A stretch of DNA of 64,000 bases, from assembly GCF_001693815.1 (NCBI RefSeq), contig NZ_MBQD01000003.1, positions 1-64,000 on the forward strand. Reading direction: 5' to 3'. The notes under the pieces were generated by a model, which worked only from the letters and a program-made list of their open reading frames with translations, ran no database searches and was not told the origin of the DNA. This document shows, one piece after another, positions 1-7,122 of the stretch. Position numbers and translations under genes: made by a program. This stretch comes from Tessaracoccus lapidicaptus. GTDB lineage: Bacteria; Actinomycetota; Actinomycetes; Propionibacteriales; Propionibacteriaceae. Within the stretch, counting starts at the first letter, position 1. The number at the start of each line of letters is the position of its first letter.

Positions 1-1
1 C

Positions 2-112
2 GTCCAACGCCGCGCCAAGACCAACCACGTCTACCTCTCCCGCCGGAAGATCAGCGATCCGAAGCGGGCAAACCCAGATGAGTCAACGACTCAAACCAAG
101 CGGGCATCTTGA
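2..112 (+). CDS. C-terminal fragment of an unidentified protein, cut by the window edge
   Basis: An open frame enters from the left edge and stops at a TGA at 110-112, giving 36 residues that are very basic and rich in Lys, Arg, Ser and Thr (it ends TQTKRAS). I do not recognise it. The low-complexity basic tail and a base composition less GC-rich than its neighbours would fit the end of a transposase or a phage-like gene, but nothing diagnostic is visible. It could also be non-coding. Confidence 0.3.
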   Translation, partial: VQRRAKTNHVYLSRRKISDPKRANPDESTTQTKRAS

Positions 113-138
113 CATGAGGCAACAGGAGCGCCCGCGGC

Positions 139-1797
139 TCACCCGCAGGTGGTGCCGTCCTCGGGGACCTCTCCGTCGAAGAGGTAGCGGTCGACGGCCT
201 CCGCGATGCACTCGTTGTCGCCGGTGACGGCGCCGTGTCCCGCGCCGTCCAGGGTGAGCAACACCCCGGACTCGAGCTGCTCCGCCATGGCCACGGCCTG
301 CTCGTACGGAGTCGCGGAGTCGCCCGTGGTGCCCACCACGAGGATGGGTGGGGCGCCGGCCGCTGTGATGCGGATCTGGGGCGCGGGAGCGGCGGTCCAC
401 GTCTCGCAGGTGTAGCTCATGCCGAGATGCGGCGCCATGAGCGGCGCGTCGTCGAAGGTGTCGCGCCACTCGTCGGGGACGGCGTCCATGCCGCGGTCCG
501 CGACGTCGGCGCACACCATGGCGGGGAAGGCGTAGGCGATGGTGTCGTACCCGCCCGGGCTGCGGCCGTTCATGAGGTCGGCGGCCTGCAGGAGCGCGCC
601 CCCGTCGCCGCCCTGGCCCTGGGCGATCACCTCGGCGAGGGTGCGGTAGGCCTCCTCGTCCTCGTAGAGGAACAGCGCGATGCCGGCGGCCGCCAGCGTC
701 TGCGTGAGCTCGCGGTCGCCGACGGGCAGGGGGCGGGCGTCGAGGCCGCTGAGGAACGCGCCGATGCCGTCGACGATGGCGTCGCGATCGTCGCCGAGGT
801 CACACAGCTCGGACTCGGCGCACCACTGCGCGAAGTTGCCCAGGGCCCGCTCGAAGCCGGCCGACTGCGGTGGGGCCTCGTCGTCGCCGGTGATGTCGAC
901 GGCCGCGTCGAGCACGAGCCGGCCCACCGAGCCCGGGAAGAGCTCGGCGTACATGGCGCCGACGTAGGTGCCGTACGAGACGCCGACGTAGGTGAGCTTC
1001 TCCGCGCCGAGGAGGTGGCGCAGCAGGTCGAGGTCGCGGGCGACGTCGATGGTCGTGAGGTGGTCGAGGAGGTCCCCGGACGCGTCGCGGCAATCCTGGG
1101 CGAAATCGGCCGATCCGTCGCGCAGCGCCCGATCCTCGGCGGCGTCGTCGGGGCTGCCGTCGAGCGCCATGAAGTCGTCCGTCTCGGCCAGGCCGCCGCA
1201 CACCACCCGGGTCGACTGCCCGGTGCCGCGGGGGTCCCACCCGACGGTGTCGTAGTTCTCCCAGCGTCCGGCGAGACGCTGCGCCATCTCCTGGCCTCCG
1301 AAGCCGGGGCCGCCGGGGTTGACGAACAGCGGGCCGCGCGACGAGTCGCCGCCGATGACGCGGCGGACGGCGATCTCGACGGCGTCACCGTCGGGATCGT
1401 CCCAGTCCAGGGGCGCGGTGACGGTGGCGCACTGGGCGCCGGAGCCGTCGTCGCACAGCGCCCAGTCGACGACCTGGGTCGCGTAGTCGGCGTGGCCGCC
1501 CAGCCCCTCGGCGAGGTCGACCTCGGGGGCCCCCTGCGGCTCGTAGGCGAGCTGGCGGTCGGCGTTGGCGCCGGGCTCGGCGGGGAACGTCTCGTGCTGG
1601 GCGACCGGGATCTCGGGCACCCCAGGCAGCCGCTCCCCGGACGGCACGGGCGACGGCGTCACCGGGCCGGGCGTGTTGGGCGAGGCCGGAACGTCGCGGC
1701 TGCGACCCCCCACCATGCCGCCGAGGAAGAGGGTCGACACGAGCGCGAGGGCGATCATGGCGAGGATCGCCTGCGTGATCCGCACCCGCCTACTCAT
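139..1797 (-). CDS. Secreted alpha/beta hydrolase, tripeptidyl aminopeptidase (SlpD/TAP-like) family
   Basis: This is an exported serine hydrolase that probably releases short peptides from the N-terminus of proteins. An N-terminal membrane-spanning signal (about residues 8-30, TQAILAMIALALVSTLFLGG) is followed by a Pro-rich linker and the alpha/beta-hydrolase fold. The oxyanion region FVNPGGPGFGG and the nucleophile elbow GVSYGTY (Ser) are clear. The C-terminal TAP-like domain carries the acid in TTGDSATP and the histidine in GAGHGAVTG, with paired cysteines near the C-terminus. The start chosen, ATG at 1795-1797, has a GGAGAGG ribosome site and overlaps the ricT stop by 8 nt (ATGAGTAG); an in-frame ATG 18 nt upstream lacks such a site. 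It gives 552 residues. It is the downstream partner of ricT in a two-gene unit. Exact substrate unknown. Confidence 0.85.
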   Translation of the reverse strand: MSRRVRITQAILAMIALALVSTLFLGGMVGGRSRDVPASPNTPGPVTPSPVPSGERLPGVPEIPVAQHETFPAEPGANADRQLAYEPQGAPEVDLAEGLGGHADYATQVVDWALCDDGSGAQCATVTAPLDWDDPDGDAVEIAVRRVIGGDSSRGPLFVNPGGPGFGGQEMAQRLAGRWENYDTVGWDPRGTGQSTRVVCGGLAETDDFMALDGSPDDAAEDRALRDGSADFAQDCRDASGDLLDHLTTIDVARDLDLLRHLLGAEKLTYVGVSYGTYVGAMYAELFPGSVGRLVLDAAVDITGDDEAPPQSAGFERALGNFAQWCAESELCDLGDDRDAIVDGIGAFLSGLDARPLPVGDRELTQTLAAAGIALFLYEDEEAYRTLAEVIAQGQGGDGGALLQAADLMNGRSPGGYDTIAYAFPAMVCADVADRGMDAVPDEWRDTFDDAPLMAPHLGMSYTCETWTAAPAPQIRITAAGAPPILVVGTTGDSATPYEQAVAMAEQLESGVLLTLDGAGHGAVTGDNECIAEAVDRYLFDGEVPEDGTTCG

Positions 1798-2641
1798 CCG
1801 CGACCTCTCCGGCACCCGCGAAGGCCGGGCGCCTCCGCGCCGTCGAACATACCGACTCCAGCGGGCAGCGGACGACCTCGCCGCCAGGATGGCGCACGCT
1901 GACTGCCCCCGCGGGCACGTGGTGGGCCGTCACGATCCCCTCCCGCCCTTCGACGTCGACCCAGTCCCCGACGGCGGGCGCGCGCAGCACGAAGTCCACG
2001 TAGAGCGGGTGTTCGTAGGTCAGGCAGCACATCAGCCGCCCGCACGCCCCAGCGATCTGGAGCGGGTTCGGCGGGAGACCCTGCACCCGCGCCAGGCGCA
2101 TGGAGACCGGATCGATGTCGTCGAGGAACGTGGTGCAGCACAGCTCGCGGCCGCACATCCCGACGCCGCCGATGAGGCGGGCGGCGTCCCGGGCGCCGAT
2201 CTGGCGCAGGTCGATCCGGGAGCCCAGCGCGCGGGCGAGGTCGCCCAGTAGCGTCCGGAAGTCGACCCGCCGCGGCGCGGTGTAGTAGACGGCGACGAGC
2301 CTGTCGAACTGGGTGGACTGGTCGACGTAGTCCACCGCCACGACCTTCATGGGCAGTCCGTGCCGGGCGATGATGTCGCGGGCCACCTCCGCGGCGTGCG
2401 CCCGCTGTGCGCGGTTCGTCTCGTCGCGCCGGAGGTCCTGCACCGTGGCCGGGCCCGGGCACAGGGGCAGACCCTCGACGGGGCCCGCGACGTCGTCGGC
2501 GGCCCAGACGACCTGGGCCACCTCCACCCCGTCGGGCGTGGGGTACCGCACCCAGTCGCCGACTCGGTACGCGCGGTCGCCGGGGTCCAGGTAGTGCAGC
2601 TGGCCGTAACGCTCGAACGCGACCGCCATCACCCGTGCCAT
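1790..2641 (-). CDS. ricT: RicT/YaaT-like PSP1-domain protein
   Basis: The 283-residue protein carries the PSP1 domain with its cysteine signature: GMCGRELCCTTF and GACGRLMCCLTYEH, about residues 165-220. In Bacillus the homologue YaaT/RicT belongs to an Fe-S protein complex that affects RNase Y and developmental phosphorelays; its role in actinobacteria is less clear. The gene lies in the same block as holB and tmk, as in many Gram-positive genomes. A TACGCT hexamer ends 6 nt before the ATG, so the mRNA is probably leaderless. The family assignment is firm; the function is inferred. Confidence 0.88.
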   Translation of the reverse strand: MARVMAVAFERYGQLHYLDPGDRAYRVGDWVRYPTPDGVEVAQVVWAADDVAGPVEGLPLCPGPATVQDLRRDETNRAQRAHAAEVARDIIARHGLPMKVVAVDYVDQSTQFDRLVAVYYTAPRRVDFRTLLGDLARALGSRIDLRQIGARDAARLIGGVGMCGRELCCTTFLDDIDPVSMRLARVQGLPPNPLQIAGACGRLMCCLTYEHPLYVDFVLRAPAVGDWVDVEGREGIVTAHHVPAGAVSVRHPGGEVVRCPLESVCSTARRRPAFAGAGEVADE

Positions 2642-2647
2642 GGGCCC

Positions 2648-2653
2648 AGCGTA
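2648..2653 (-). promoter_or_regulatory. Probable -10 element of ricT (leaderless start)
   Basis: The hexamer TACGCT on the minus strand ends 6 nt before the ricT ATG. A transcript starting the usual 6-7 nt downstream would begin at the start codon itself. Confidence 0.5.
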
Positions 2654-2674
2654 GTCAGGCCGCCAACAGGCGAA

Positions 2675-2705
2675 AGCGGCGGGCCGGTGTCCCCGACCCG
2701 CCGCT
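2675..2705 (-). terminator. Hairpin terminator after the acidic membrane-protein gene
   Basis: A perfect 9-bp inverted repeat, AGCGGCGGG / CCCGCCGCT, with a 13-nt loop lies 14 nt past the stop codon of the gene ending at 2719. There is only a weak U-rich stretch after it, so termination efficiency is uncertain. Confidence 0.5.
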
Positions 2706-2718
2706 CTCGTGCCTGAAC

Positions 2719-3843
2719 TCAGACCCGCGCCTCGCGGGCGTTCTGCCGCGCCTTGGCGAAGGCGCCGTCGATGCCCCAGCGGCCCCCGCCCAGCGTGAGG
2801 AAGACGATGCCGACGGCGAGGAGCAGCAGGTCGAGATCCCCCAGGAAGCCCTCCATGCCGTCGACGAAGGGGCTGAACTGTCCCCAGCGGATGAACGCGA
2901 GCGAGCAGCCGGCGACGATCGCCAGCAGCACGCCGACGACGCGCACCGCGAGGCCGATCACCAGCAGCACCGCCATGGCGGCCAGCCCGAAGCCGACGCT
3001 CCAGGCCACAGTCACCGGCTCGGGGATGAGCGTGCGGCCGATGAACTCGGCGGTGGCGTCGACGTCGCTGAGGATCTGGTAACCCACCACGCCCAGGATG
3101 GACGCGGTCACGAGGCGCAGCACGAACAGCCCGAAGCTGCCGAAGTGGCCCACACCGCGCGGCCGGGCGGCGGGAGCCTCCCGGACCGCGTTGGCCTCTG
3201 AGGTCGCGACCAGGCCGAGCCGCTGCGCCCGCGCCTCGCGATCGGCGCGGAGCTGCTCGGCGAGCCGCTCCTCCTCCGCGAGTTCGTCGGCGAGCCGCTG
3301 GTGCTGCGCGCCGTCGATGACCTGCGTGCGCTCAGGATCGGTGTCGCCGCGGTACAGGCCGGCCATGGCGGCCGCGCCCGCGGCGGCCCCGGCGGCGAGG
3401 GGCACAGCGGCCGGGCCGACGCCCGCGCCCGTCCCCGGCGCCACAGGGGGCAGGTGGTGCTGCGTCGGTTCGTCGAGGGCCGTCTCGTCCCGCTCGTGAA
3501 GGGTCTCCTGCTCGCCGGCCTCGGCCTCCTGCGCCGCGGTCGTGTCTTCGGCCGTCTCCTGGAACTCGGGCGACGCCGGCTCCTCGTCCCACGCATCGGG
3601 CTCGCCGGCCGGATCCGTCGGTGCCGGCTCCGGGACCGGCGTCGCGGCGGCCGGCTCCTCGATCTGGTCCGCCGGCTCTTCGACTGGCTCCGGCTGCGCC
3701 GGCGCCGGGGGAACGGGCACGGTCTGCTCCGAGGCGTAGTCGTCCCACTCGGCCGGCTCCACGGGGACGCCGTAGTCGTCCTGCTCCGCGGTCCATTCGT
3801 CGTCGCGGGGCGTCCCCTGCTGGACCCAATCGTTGTTCGACAT
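2719..3843 (-). CDS. Membrane protein with acidic Pro/Glu-rich N-terminus and DoxX-like C-terminal domain
   Basis: The 374-residue protein has two halves. Residues 1 to about 160 are acidic, low-complexity and rich in Pro, Glu and Ala (probably disordered and cytoplasmic), followed by a charged segment rich in Glu and Arg (about 175-215, possibly a coiled coil). The C-terminal 150 residues contain four hydrophobic segments (FGLFVLRLVTASILGVVG; a long segment around AMAVLLVIGLAVRVVG; LLAIVAGCSLAF; LLLLAVGIVFLTLGGGRWG) resembling the DoxX/SURF4-like membrane fold. The ATG at 3843 has an AGGGGAA ribosome site. It sits between holB and ricT but is bounded by a hairpin downstream. I infer a cell-envelope role; the biochemical function is unknown. 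Confidence 0.7.
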   Translation of the reverse strand: MSNNDWVQQGTPRDDEWTAEQDDYGVPVEPAEWDDYASEQTVPVPPAPAQPEPVEEPADQIEEPAAATPVPEPAPTDPAGEPDAWDEEPASPEFQETAEDTTAAQEAEAGEQETLHERDETALDEPTQHHLPPVAPGTGAGVGPAAVPLAAGAAAGAAAMAGLYRGDTDPERTQVIDGAQHQRLADELAEEERLAEQLRADREARAQRLGLVATSEANAVREAPAARPRGVGHFGSFGLFVLRLVTASILGVVGYQILSDVDATAEFIGRTLIPEPVTVAWSVGFGLAAMAVLLVIGLAVRVVGVLLAIVAGCSLAFIRWGQFSPFVDGMEGFLGDLDLLLLAVGIVFLTLGGGRWGIDGAFAKARQNAREARV

Positions 3844-3924
3844 CAGTTCCCCTATCGGTGGGCGGACTTCCCTCTCATCTTGGCACCGGCGCCGCGCCGC
3901 CCCCGCCGGGACACGCCCGGCCCG

Positions 3925-5073
3925 TCAGGTCCGCGACGCCCGCGACACCGACAGCAGCATGGCTTCGACCGCAAGCAGCGGGGCGACGTTGCCCTCCAGG
4001 GCCGTGCGAGCCTCGAGGATCGCGTCGAGCGCGTGGACGGTCTGTTCCGGAGTGGAGTGCCGGGCCAGCGGCTCGATCTCGTCGGCGAGGTCGGCGTTGA
4101 CCAGTTCCACGCCCGGCGCCGTCTGCACGGCCAGGACGTCGCGGTAGTAGGCCGTGAGTTCGGTGAGGACGCGGTCCAGGGCGTCCCGCTGCAGGCGCTT
4201 GGCGCGGGCCTTCTGCTGGTCCTCCAGGTCCCGCACCGCCGCCTGCGCCGATCGCGGCTTCGCGCCTCGGCCGCCCAGGCCCAGCGCCTCCTGCAGCGCA
4301 GCCATCTCCTTGGCGTCGAGCTCGGCGGTGGTCTGCGCGGCCTCCTCCGAGGCCGCCGCCACGAGGTTCTCGGCGGCGTCGAGGCAGGCCGTCATCGACG
4401 TGAGGCTGCCGGGCAGCGCCAGCACCTGGCGCCGCCGGATCCGCGCGTCCTCCGAGCGCACCAGCATGCGGGCGCGGCCGATGTGGCCCTGGGCCGCCCG
4501 GGCCGCGTGCGCGGCGAGCGCCGGCGAGGCACCGTCGCGGGTGATGAGCAGCTGCGTCACGGCGTCGTCGCTGGGCGTCACCAGCTTCACCACGCGGCAG
4601 CGCGAGCGGATGGTGACGATGACGTCATCAGGGCTGGGGGCGCACAGTAGCCACACCGTGCGCGGGGACGGTTCCTCCAAGCCCTTGAGCAGTGCGTCGG
4701 CGCCGCGCTCCGTGATGCGGTCCGCGTCCTCGATCACGACGATCTGGTGGCGGCGCTTGACCGGCGACACCCCGGCCCGACCGACCAGCGAGCGCACCTC
4801 GTCGACGCCGATCGACAGCTGCTCGGTGCGCAGCAGGGTGACGTCGGGGTGCGCGCCGGACAGCGTCGTGCGGCAGTCCTCACACCTCCCGCACCCGCCG
4901 TCGGCGCACTGGAGCGCGGCGGCGAAGGCCTTGGCGGCATTCGACCGGCCCGACCCGGGTGGTCCGACGAACAGCCAGGCGTGCGACATGGCATGCCGAC
5001 GCCCTTCGACCGCCCGGCGCAGCGTCGCCACCGCACGGTCCTGCCCGACGAGCTCCGCCCACACCTGACCCAT
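3925..5073 (-). CDS. holB: DNA polymerase III subunit delta prime
   Basis: This is a clamp-loader subunit of the replicative polymerase, acting at the fork with the dnaX product encoded at 59.1-61.3 kb. The N-terminus shows an AAA+ fold with a degenerate Walker A, GPPGSGRS, whose Lys is replaced by Arg, as expected for the non-hydrolysing delta prime subunit. A four-cysteine zinc module follows (CADGGCGRCEDC), then the Walker B/sensor region VVIEDADRITERGADALLKGLEEP and the SRC motif IRSRCRVV. The start at 5073 (MGQVWAELVGQD) is preferred because the AGG upstream is better spaced for it than for an ATG 9 nt earlier. It lies directly downstream of tmk (31-nt gap), a common actinobacterial pairing. 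Confidence 0.92.
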   Translation of the reverse strand: MGQVWAELVGQDRAVATLRRAVEGRRHAMSHAWLFVGPPGSGRSNAAKAFAAALQCADGGCGRCEDCRTTLSGAHPDVTLLRTEQLSIGVDEVRSLVGRAGVSPVKRRHQIVVIEDADRITERGADALLKGLEEPSPRTVWLLCAPSPDDVIVTIRSRCRVVKLVTPSDDAVTQLLITRDGASPALAAHAARAAQGHIGRARMLVRSEDARIRRRQVLALPGSLTSMTACLDAAENLVAAASEEAAQTTAELDAKEMAALQEALGLGGRGAKPRSAQAAVRDLEDQQKARAKRLQRDALDRVLTELTAYYRDVLAVQTAPGVELVNADLADEIEPLARHSTPEQTVHALDAILEARTALEGNVAPLLAVEAMLLSVSRASRT

Positions 5074-5104
5074 GCGGGACATCCTGCCACGCCGCGCCGA
5101 CGGC

Positions 5105-5719
5105 TCAGCCGAGCAGGCGGGCCACCCCGTCCGCGATGGCCGCGGCCAGGTCGTCGCGGCCGGAGCGCGCCGGCAGCACGAGATAGCGGTCCGGCTCCGC
5201 CGCCGCGAGGTCCAGGAAGAAGCGCCGCGCGCGCCGGTGCAGCTCGATGCCCGCGCCCTCGAGGCGGTCCTTGTCCGCGATGGCCTCGACGGCGTCCGCC
5301 GGGTCGGCGTCCAAGAGAATTGTCAGGTCGGGGCGTCGGCCGGCGACGGCCCACCAGGCGATCCGGGCCACGTCGTCGATATCCAGCGCCCGCCCGGCGC
5401 CCTGGTAGGCGATCATCGAGTCCACGTAGCGGTCGCACACCACCACCTCGCCGCGCAGCAGCGCGGGCTCGATCACCTCGTGCACGTGCTGCGCCTTGTC
5501 GGCGGCGTACATCAGCGCCTCCGCGCGGGCATCGACGTGCCCCATGGCAGGGTCGAGCACCAGGCGGCGCAGCTCGGAGCCCACCGGAGTCCCCCCGGGC
5601 TGGCGGGTGACGAGGTGGGGCGTGCCCCGGCCCGTCAACCATGCGGCGAGCCGGGCCACCTGCGTCGTCTTGCCGACGCCGTCGCCGCCCTCGAAGACGA
5701 CGAACGCGCCGCCGCTCAC
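5105..5719 (-). CDS. tmk: Thymidylate kinase
   Basis: Phosphorylates dTMP to dTDP in the cytoplasm for dTTP synthesis. The 204-residue product has the P-loop FEGGDGVGKTTQ at residues 9-20, the DRY-type motif CDRYVDSMIAYQGAGR (about 95-110), where the conserved substrate-binding region lies, and a lid region around DKDRLE. The start is the GTG at 5717-5719, which overlaps the TGA of the upstream CYTH-CHAD gene as GTGA. The same frame stays open far upstream but that extension is antisense-like shadow sequence. It is translationally coupled to its neighbour. Confidence 0.95.
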   Translation of the reverse strand: MSGGAFVVFEGGDGVGKTTQVARLAAWLTGRGTPHLVTRQPGGTPVGSELRRLVLDPAMGHVDARAEALMYAADKAQHVHEVIEPALLRGEVVVCDRYVDSMIAYQGAGRALDIDDVARIAWWAVAGRRPDLTILLDADPADAVEAIADKDRLEGAGIELHRRARRFFLDLAAAEPDRYLVLPARSGRDDLAAAIADGVARLLG

Positions 5720-7098
5720 TTCCGCGACCGCTTCTTCTTCGCCTTCGCCAGGAGCCTCCGGGCCTCGATGACCCGCTCGGGCCAGCGCTCGATGAACGCC
5801 GCGCGGGCGGCGCCGACCTTGACGCGGCGACGTTCCACGTCGCGGCCCAACTGGAACGCCTGCTGCAGGCTGACGCCGTCGAGCGCCGGCTCGCCGGCGA
5901 ACGACCCCAGCGAACAGCCGCGCAGATCGTGGGTCACGTCGCCCAGCCGGCGCAGGATGCGGCCCATGACCGCGGGGAACAGCGGGGCGGCCACCGCGGC
6001 GACCACCTCGAGCTGTTCGGCAGCCCGCAGCGCGCTCTGCCACTGCTCGTCCGACGAGTCCTCCGTGAGCGACCGGCACCGGTCCGCCAGGATCAGGGTG
6101 GCCTGCTCCGCACGCTGGAACATGACCTCTGCGGCCGGCCGGTGCGCCAGATCTCCGAGCCGCGGGGCCCGGGCGGCTCCGGCCAGCGCGTCGATGATGG
6201 TCAGCAGCGGCGACTCCGCCTCGGCAGGGGTCGCGAACGGCAGACCCTTCAGGGCCGCCTCCGTCGCCTCGCGCCACTCCGGCTCCAGCACCCACGACAA
6301 CCCGCGCAGGTCCCGGCCCATCGACCACAGCTTGGCGTTGATGTCGCCGACGTCGTCGCTCGCCGCGGCGCGCCGGGCGAGCTCCGCCCGCACGAGTTCG
6401 TCGAGGTGCCGGGTGAAGACGGCGGCCACGAACTCCTCCAGGCTGGCGTCGGGACGGATCTCCCGGGGCCGGGGGAAACTGGTCAGGCCCGTCGCCGGCG
6501 CCCCCAGCCGCTGCTGGATGGTCGGGAACTCCTCCAGCACGGTGGCGTTGACCGACTGGGCGGCGCTGAGCAGGAAGTCGCGCTGCTGGCCCGTCAGGTG
6601 CGCGGTGGGGGTGATGGTGATCTCGCGATACCGGGCGGTGGTGATCCCGCTGCGGCGGATGGTGACCTTCTCGTCGCGGACCACGGCGGCCATCTCGCCG
6701 GCGGTGGTCCGCAGCACCCACTCGTCGCGCTCACAGCGCAGCGCGGCCAGCGCCCCCAGCACCCCGTGGCGCAGCAGCGGCCGGATCAGCCGGGCGAACT
6801 CGTCCGGCAGATCTCCCGAGGCGCCCACCGGTTCGGCCCGCTCGGCCGGCAGATGGGGGGTCCAATCGGGCGCCGCGAGATACCACTCGCCGAAGCCGTC
6901 GACCACGCGGTGCGCCAGGGTCACCCCGGCGCGGAGGAGCCGCGCATCGACGACGTCGAGGATCGTCACGTCCATGGCGTAGCTCGCGGCGGGTCGGCGC
7001 AGGATGCGGGCGAGCCCGACCGCCTCCGACGTCAGCCGCGGGGGCTCCGCGCTGAAGGGGACCTCCAGGCGCAGTACCGCGCGACGCTTCTTGCCCAT
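5716..7098 (-). CDS. Divergent CYTH-CHAD protein
   Basis: The 460-residue protein begins with a CYTH-like tunnel domain. The first strand RLEVPF is a degraded version of the ExExK signature, followed by TILDVVDARLLRAGVTLAHR (the YYDTxxxxLxxxGxxLRxR-type region), a WYLAAP strand and a C-terminal strand YREITITP. The second half (about 260-460) is helical, basic and histidine-poor, resembling CHAD. It ends in a Lys/Arg-rich tail (AKAKKKRSRK). CYTH proteins hydrolyse triphosphates and CHAD domains bind polyphosphate. With the metal-binding ExExK eroded and few CHAD histidines, this one may be catalytically altered. It is the first gene of a unit with tmk. A TAGGGT -10 hexamer ends 6 nt before the ATG. 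Confidence 0.6.
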   Translation of the reverse strand: MGKKRRAVLRLEVPFSAEPPRLTSEAVGLARILRRPAASYAMDVTILDVVDARLLRAGVTLAHRVVDGFGEWYLAAPDWTPHLPAERAEPVGASGDLPDEFARLIRPLLRHGVLGALAALRCERDEWVLRTTAGEMAAVVRDEKVTIRRSGITTARYREITITPTAHLTGQQRDFLLSAAQSVNATVLEEFPTIQQRLGAPATGLTSFPRPREIRPDASLEEFVAAVFTRHLDELVRAELARRAAASDDVGDINAKLWSMGRDLRGLSWVLEPEWREATEAALKGLPFATPAEAESPLLTIIDALAGAARAPRLGDLAHRPAAEVMFQRAEQATLILADRCRSLTEDSSDEQWQSALRAAEQLEVVAAVAAPLFPAVMGRILRRLGDVTHDLRGCSLGSFAGEPALDGVSLQQAFQLGRDVERRRVKVGAARAAFIERWPERVIEARRLLAKAKKKRSRK

Positions 7099-7104
7099 GG
7101 AGAC

Positions 7105-7110
7105 ACCCTA
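7105..7110 (-). promoter_or_regulatory. Probable -10 element of the CYTH-CHAD/tmk unit
   Basis: TAGGGT on the minus strand, 6 nt from the ATG at 7098; this predicts a leaderless mRNA that also carries tmk and possibly holB. Confidence 0.5.
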
Positions 7111-7122
7111 GTGCCCGCGCTG

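Noticed and set aside
235-1902. Long plus-strand open frame opposite the hydrolase gene
   Set aside because: It is a shadow of the minus-strand gene in GC-rich DNA: no family motifs, Arg/Ala/Gly-rich composition, and no ribosome site or promoter.
5720-6721. N-terminal extension of thymidylate kinase
   Set aside because: The kinase P-loop begins 9 residues after the GTG at 5719; the upstream open frame overlaps the CYTH-CHAD gene in another frame and has no motif.
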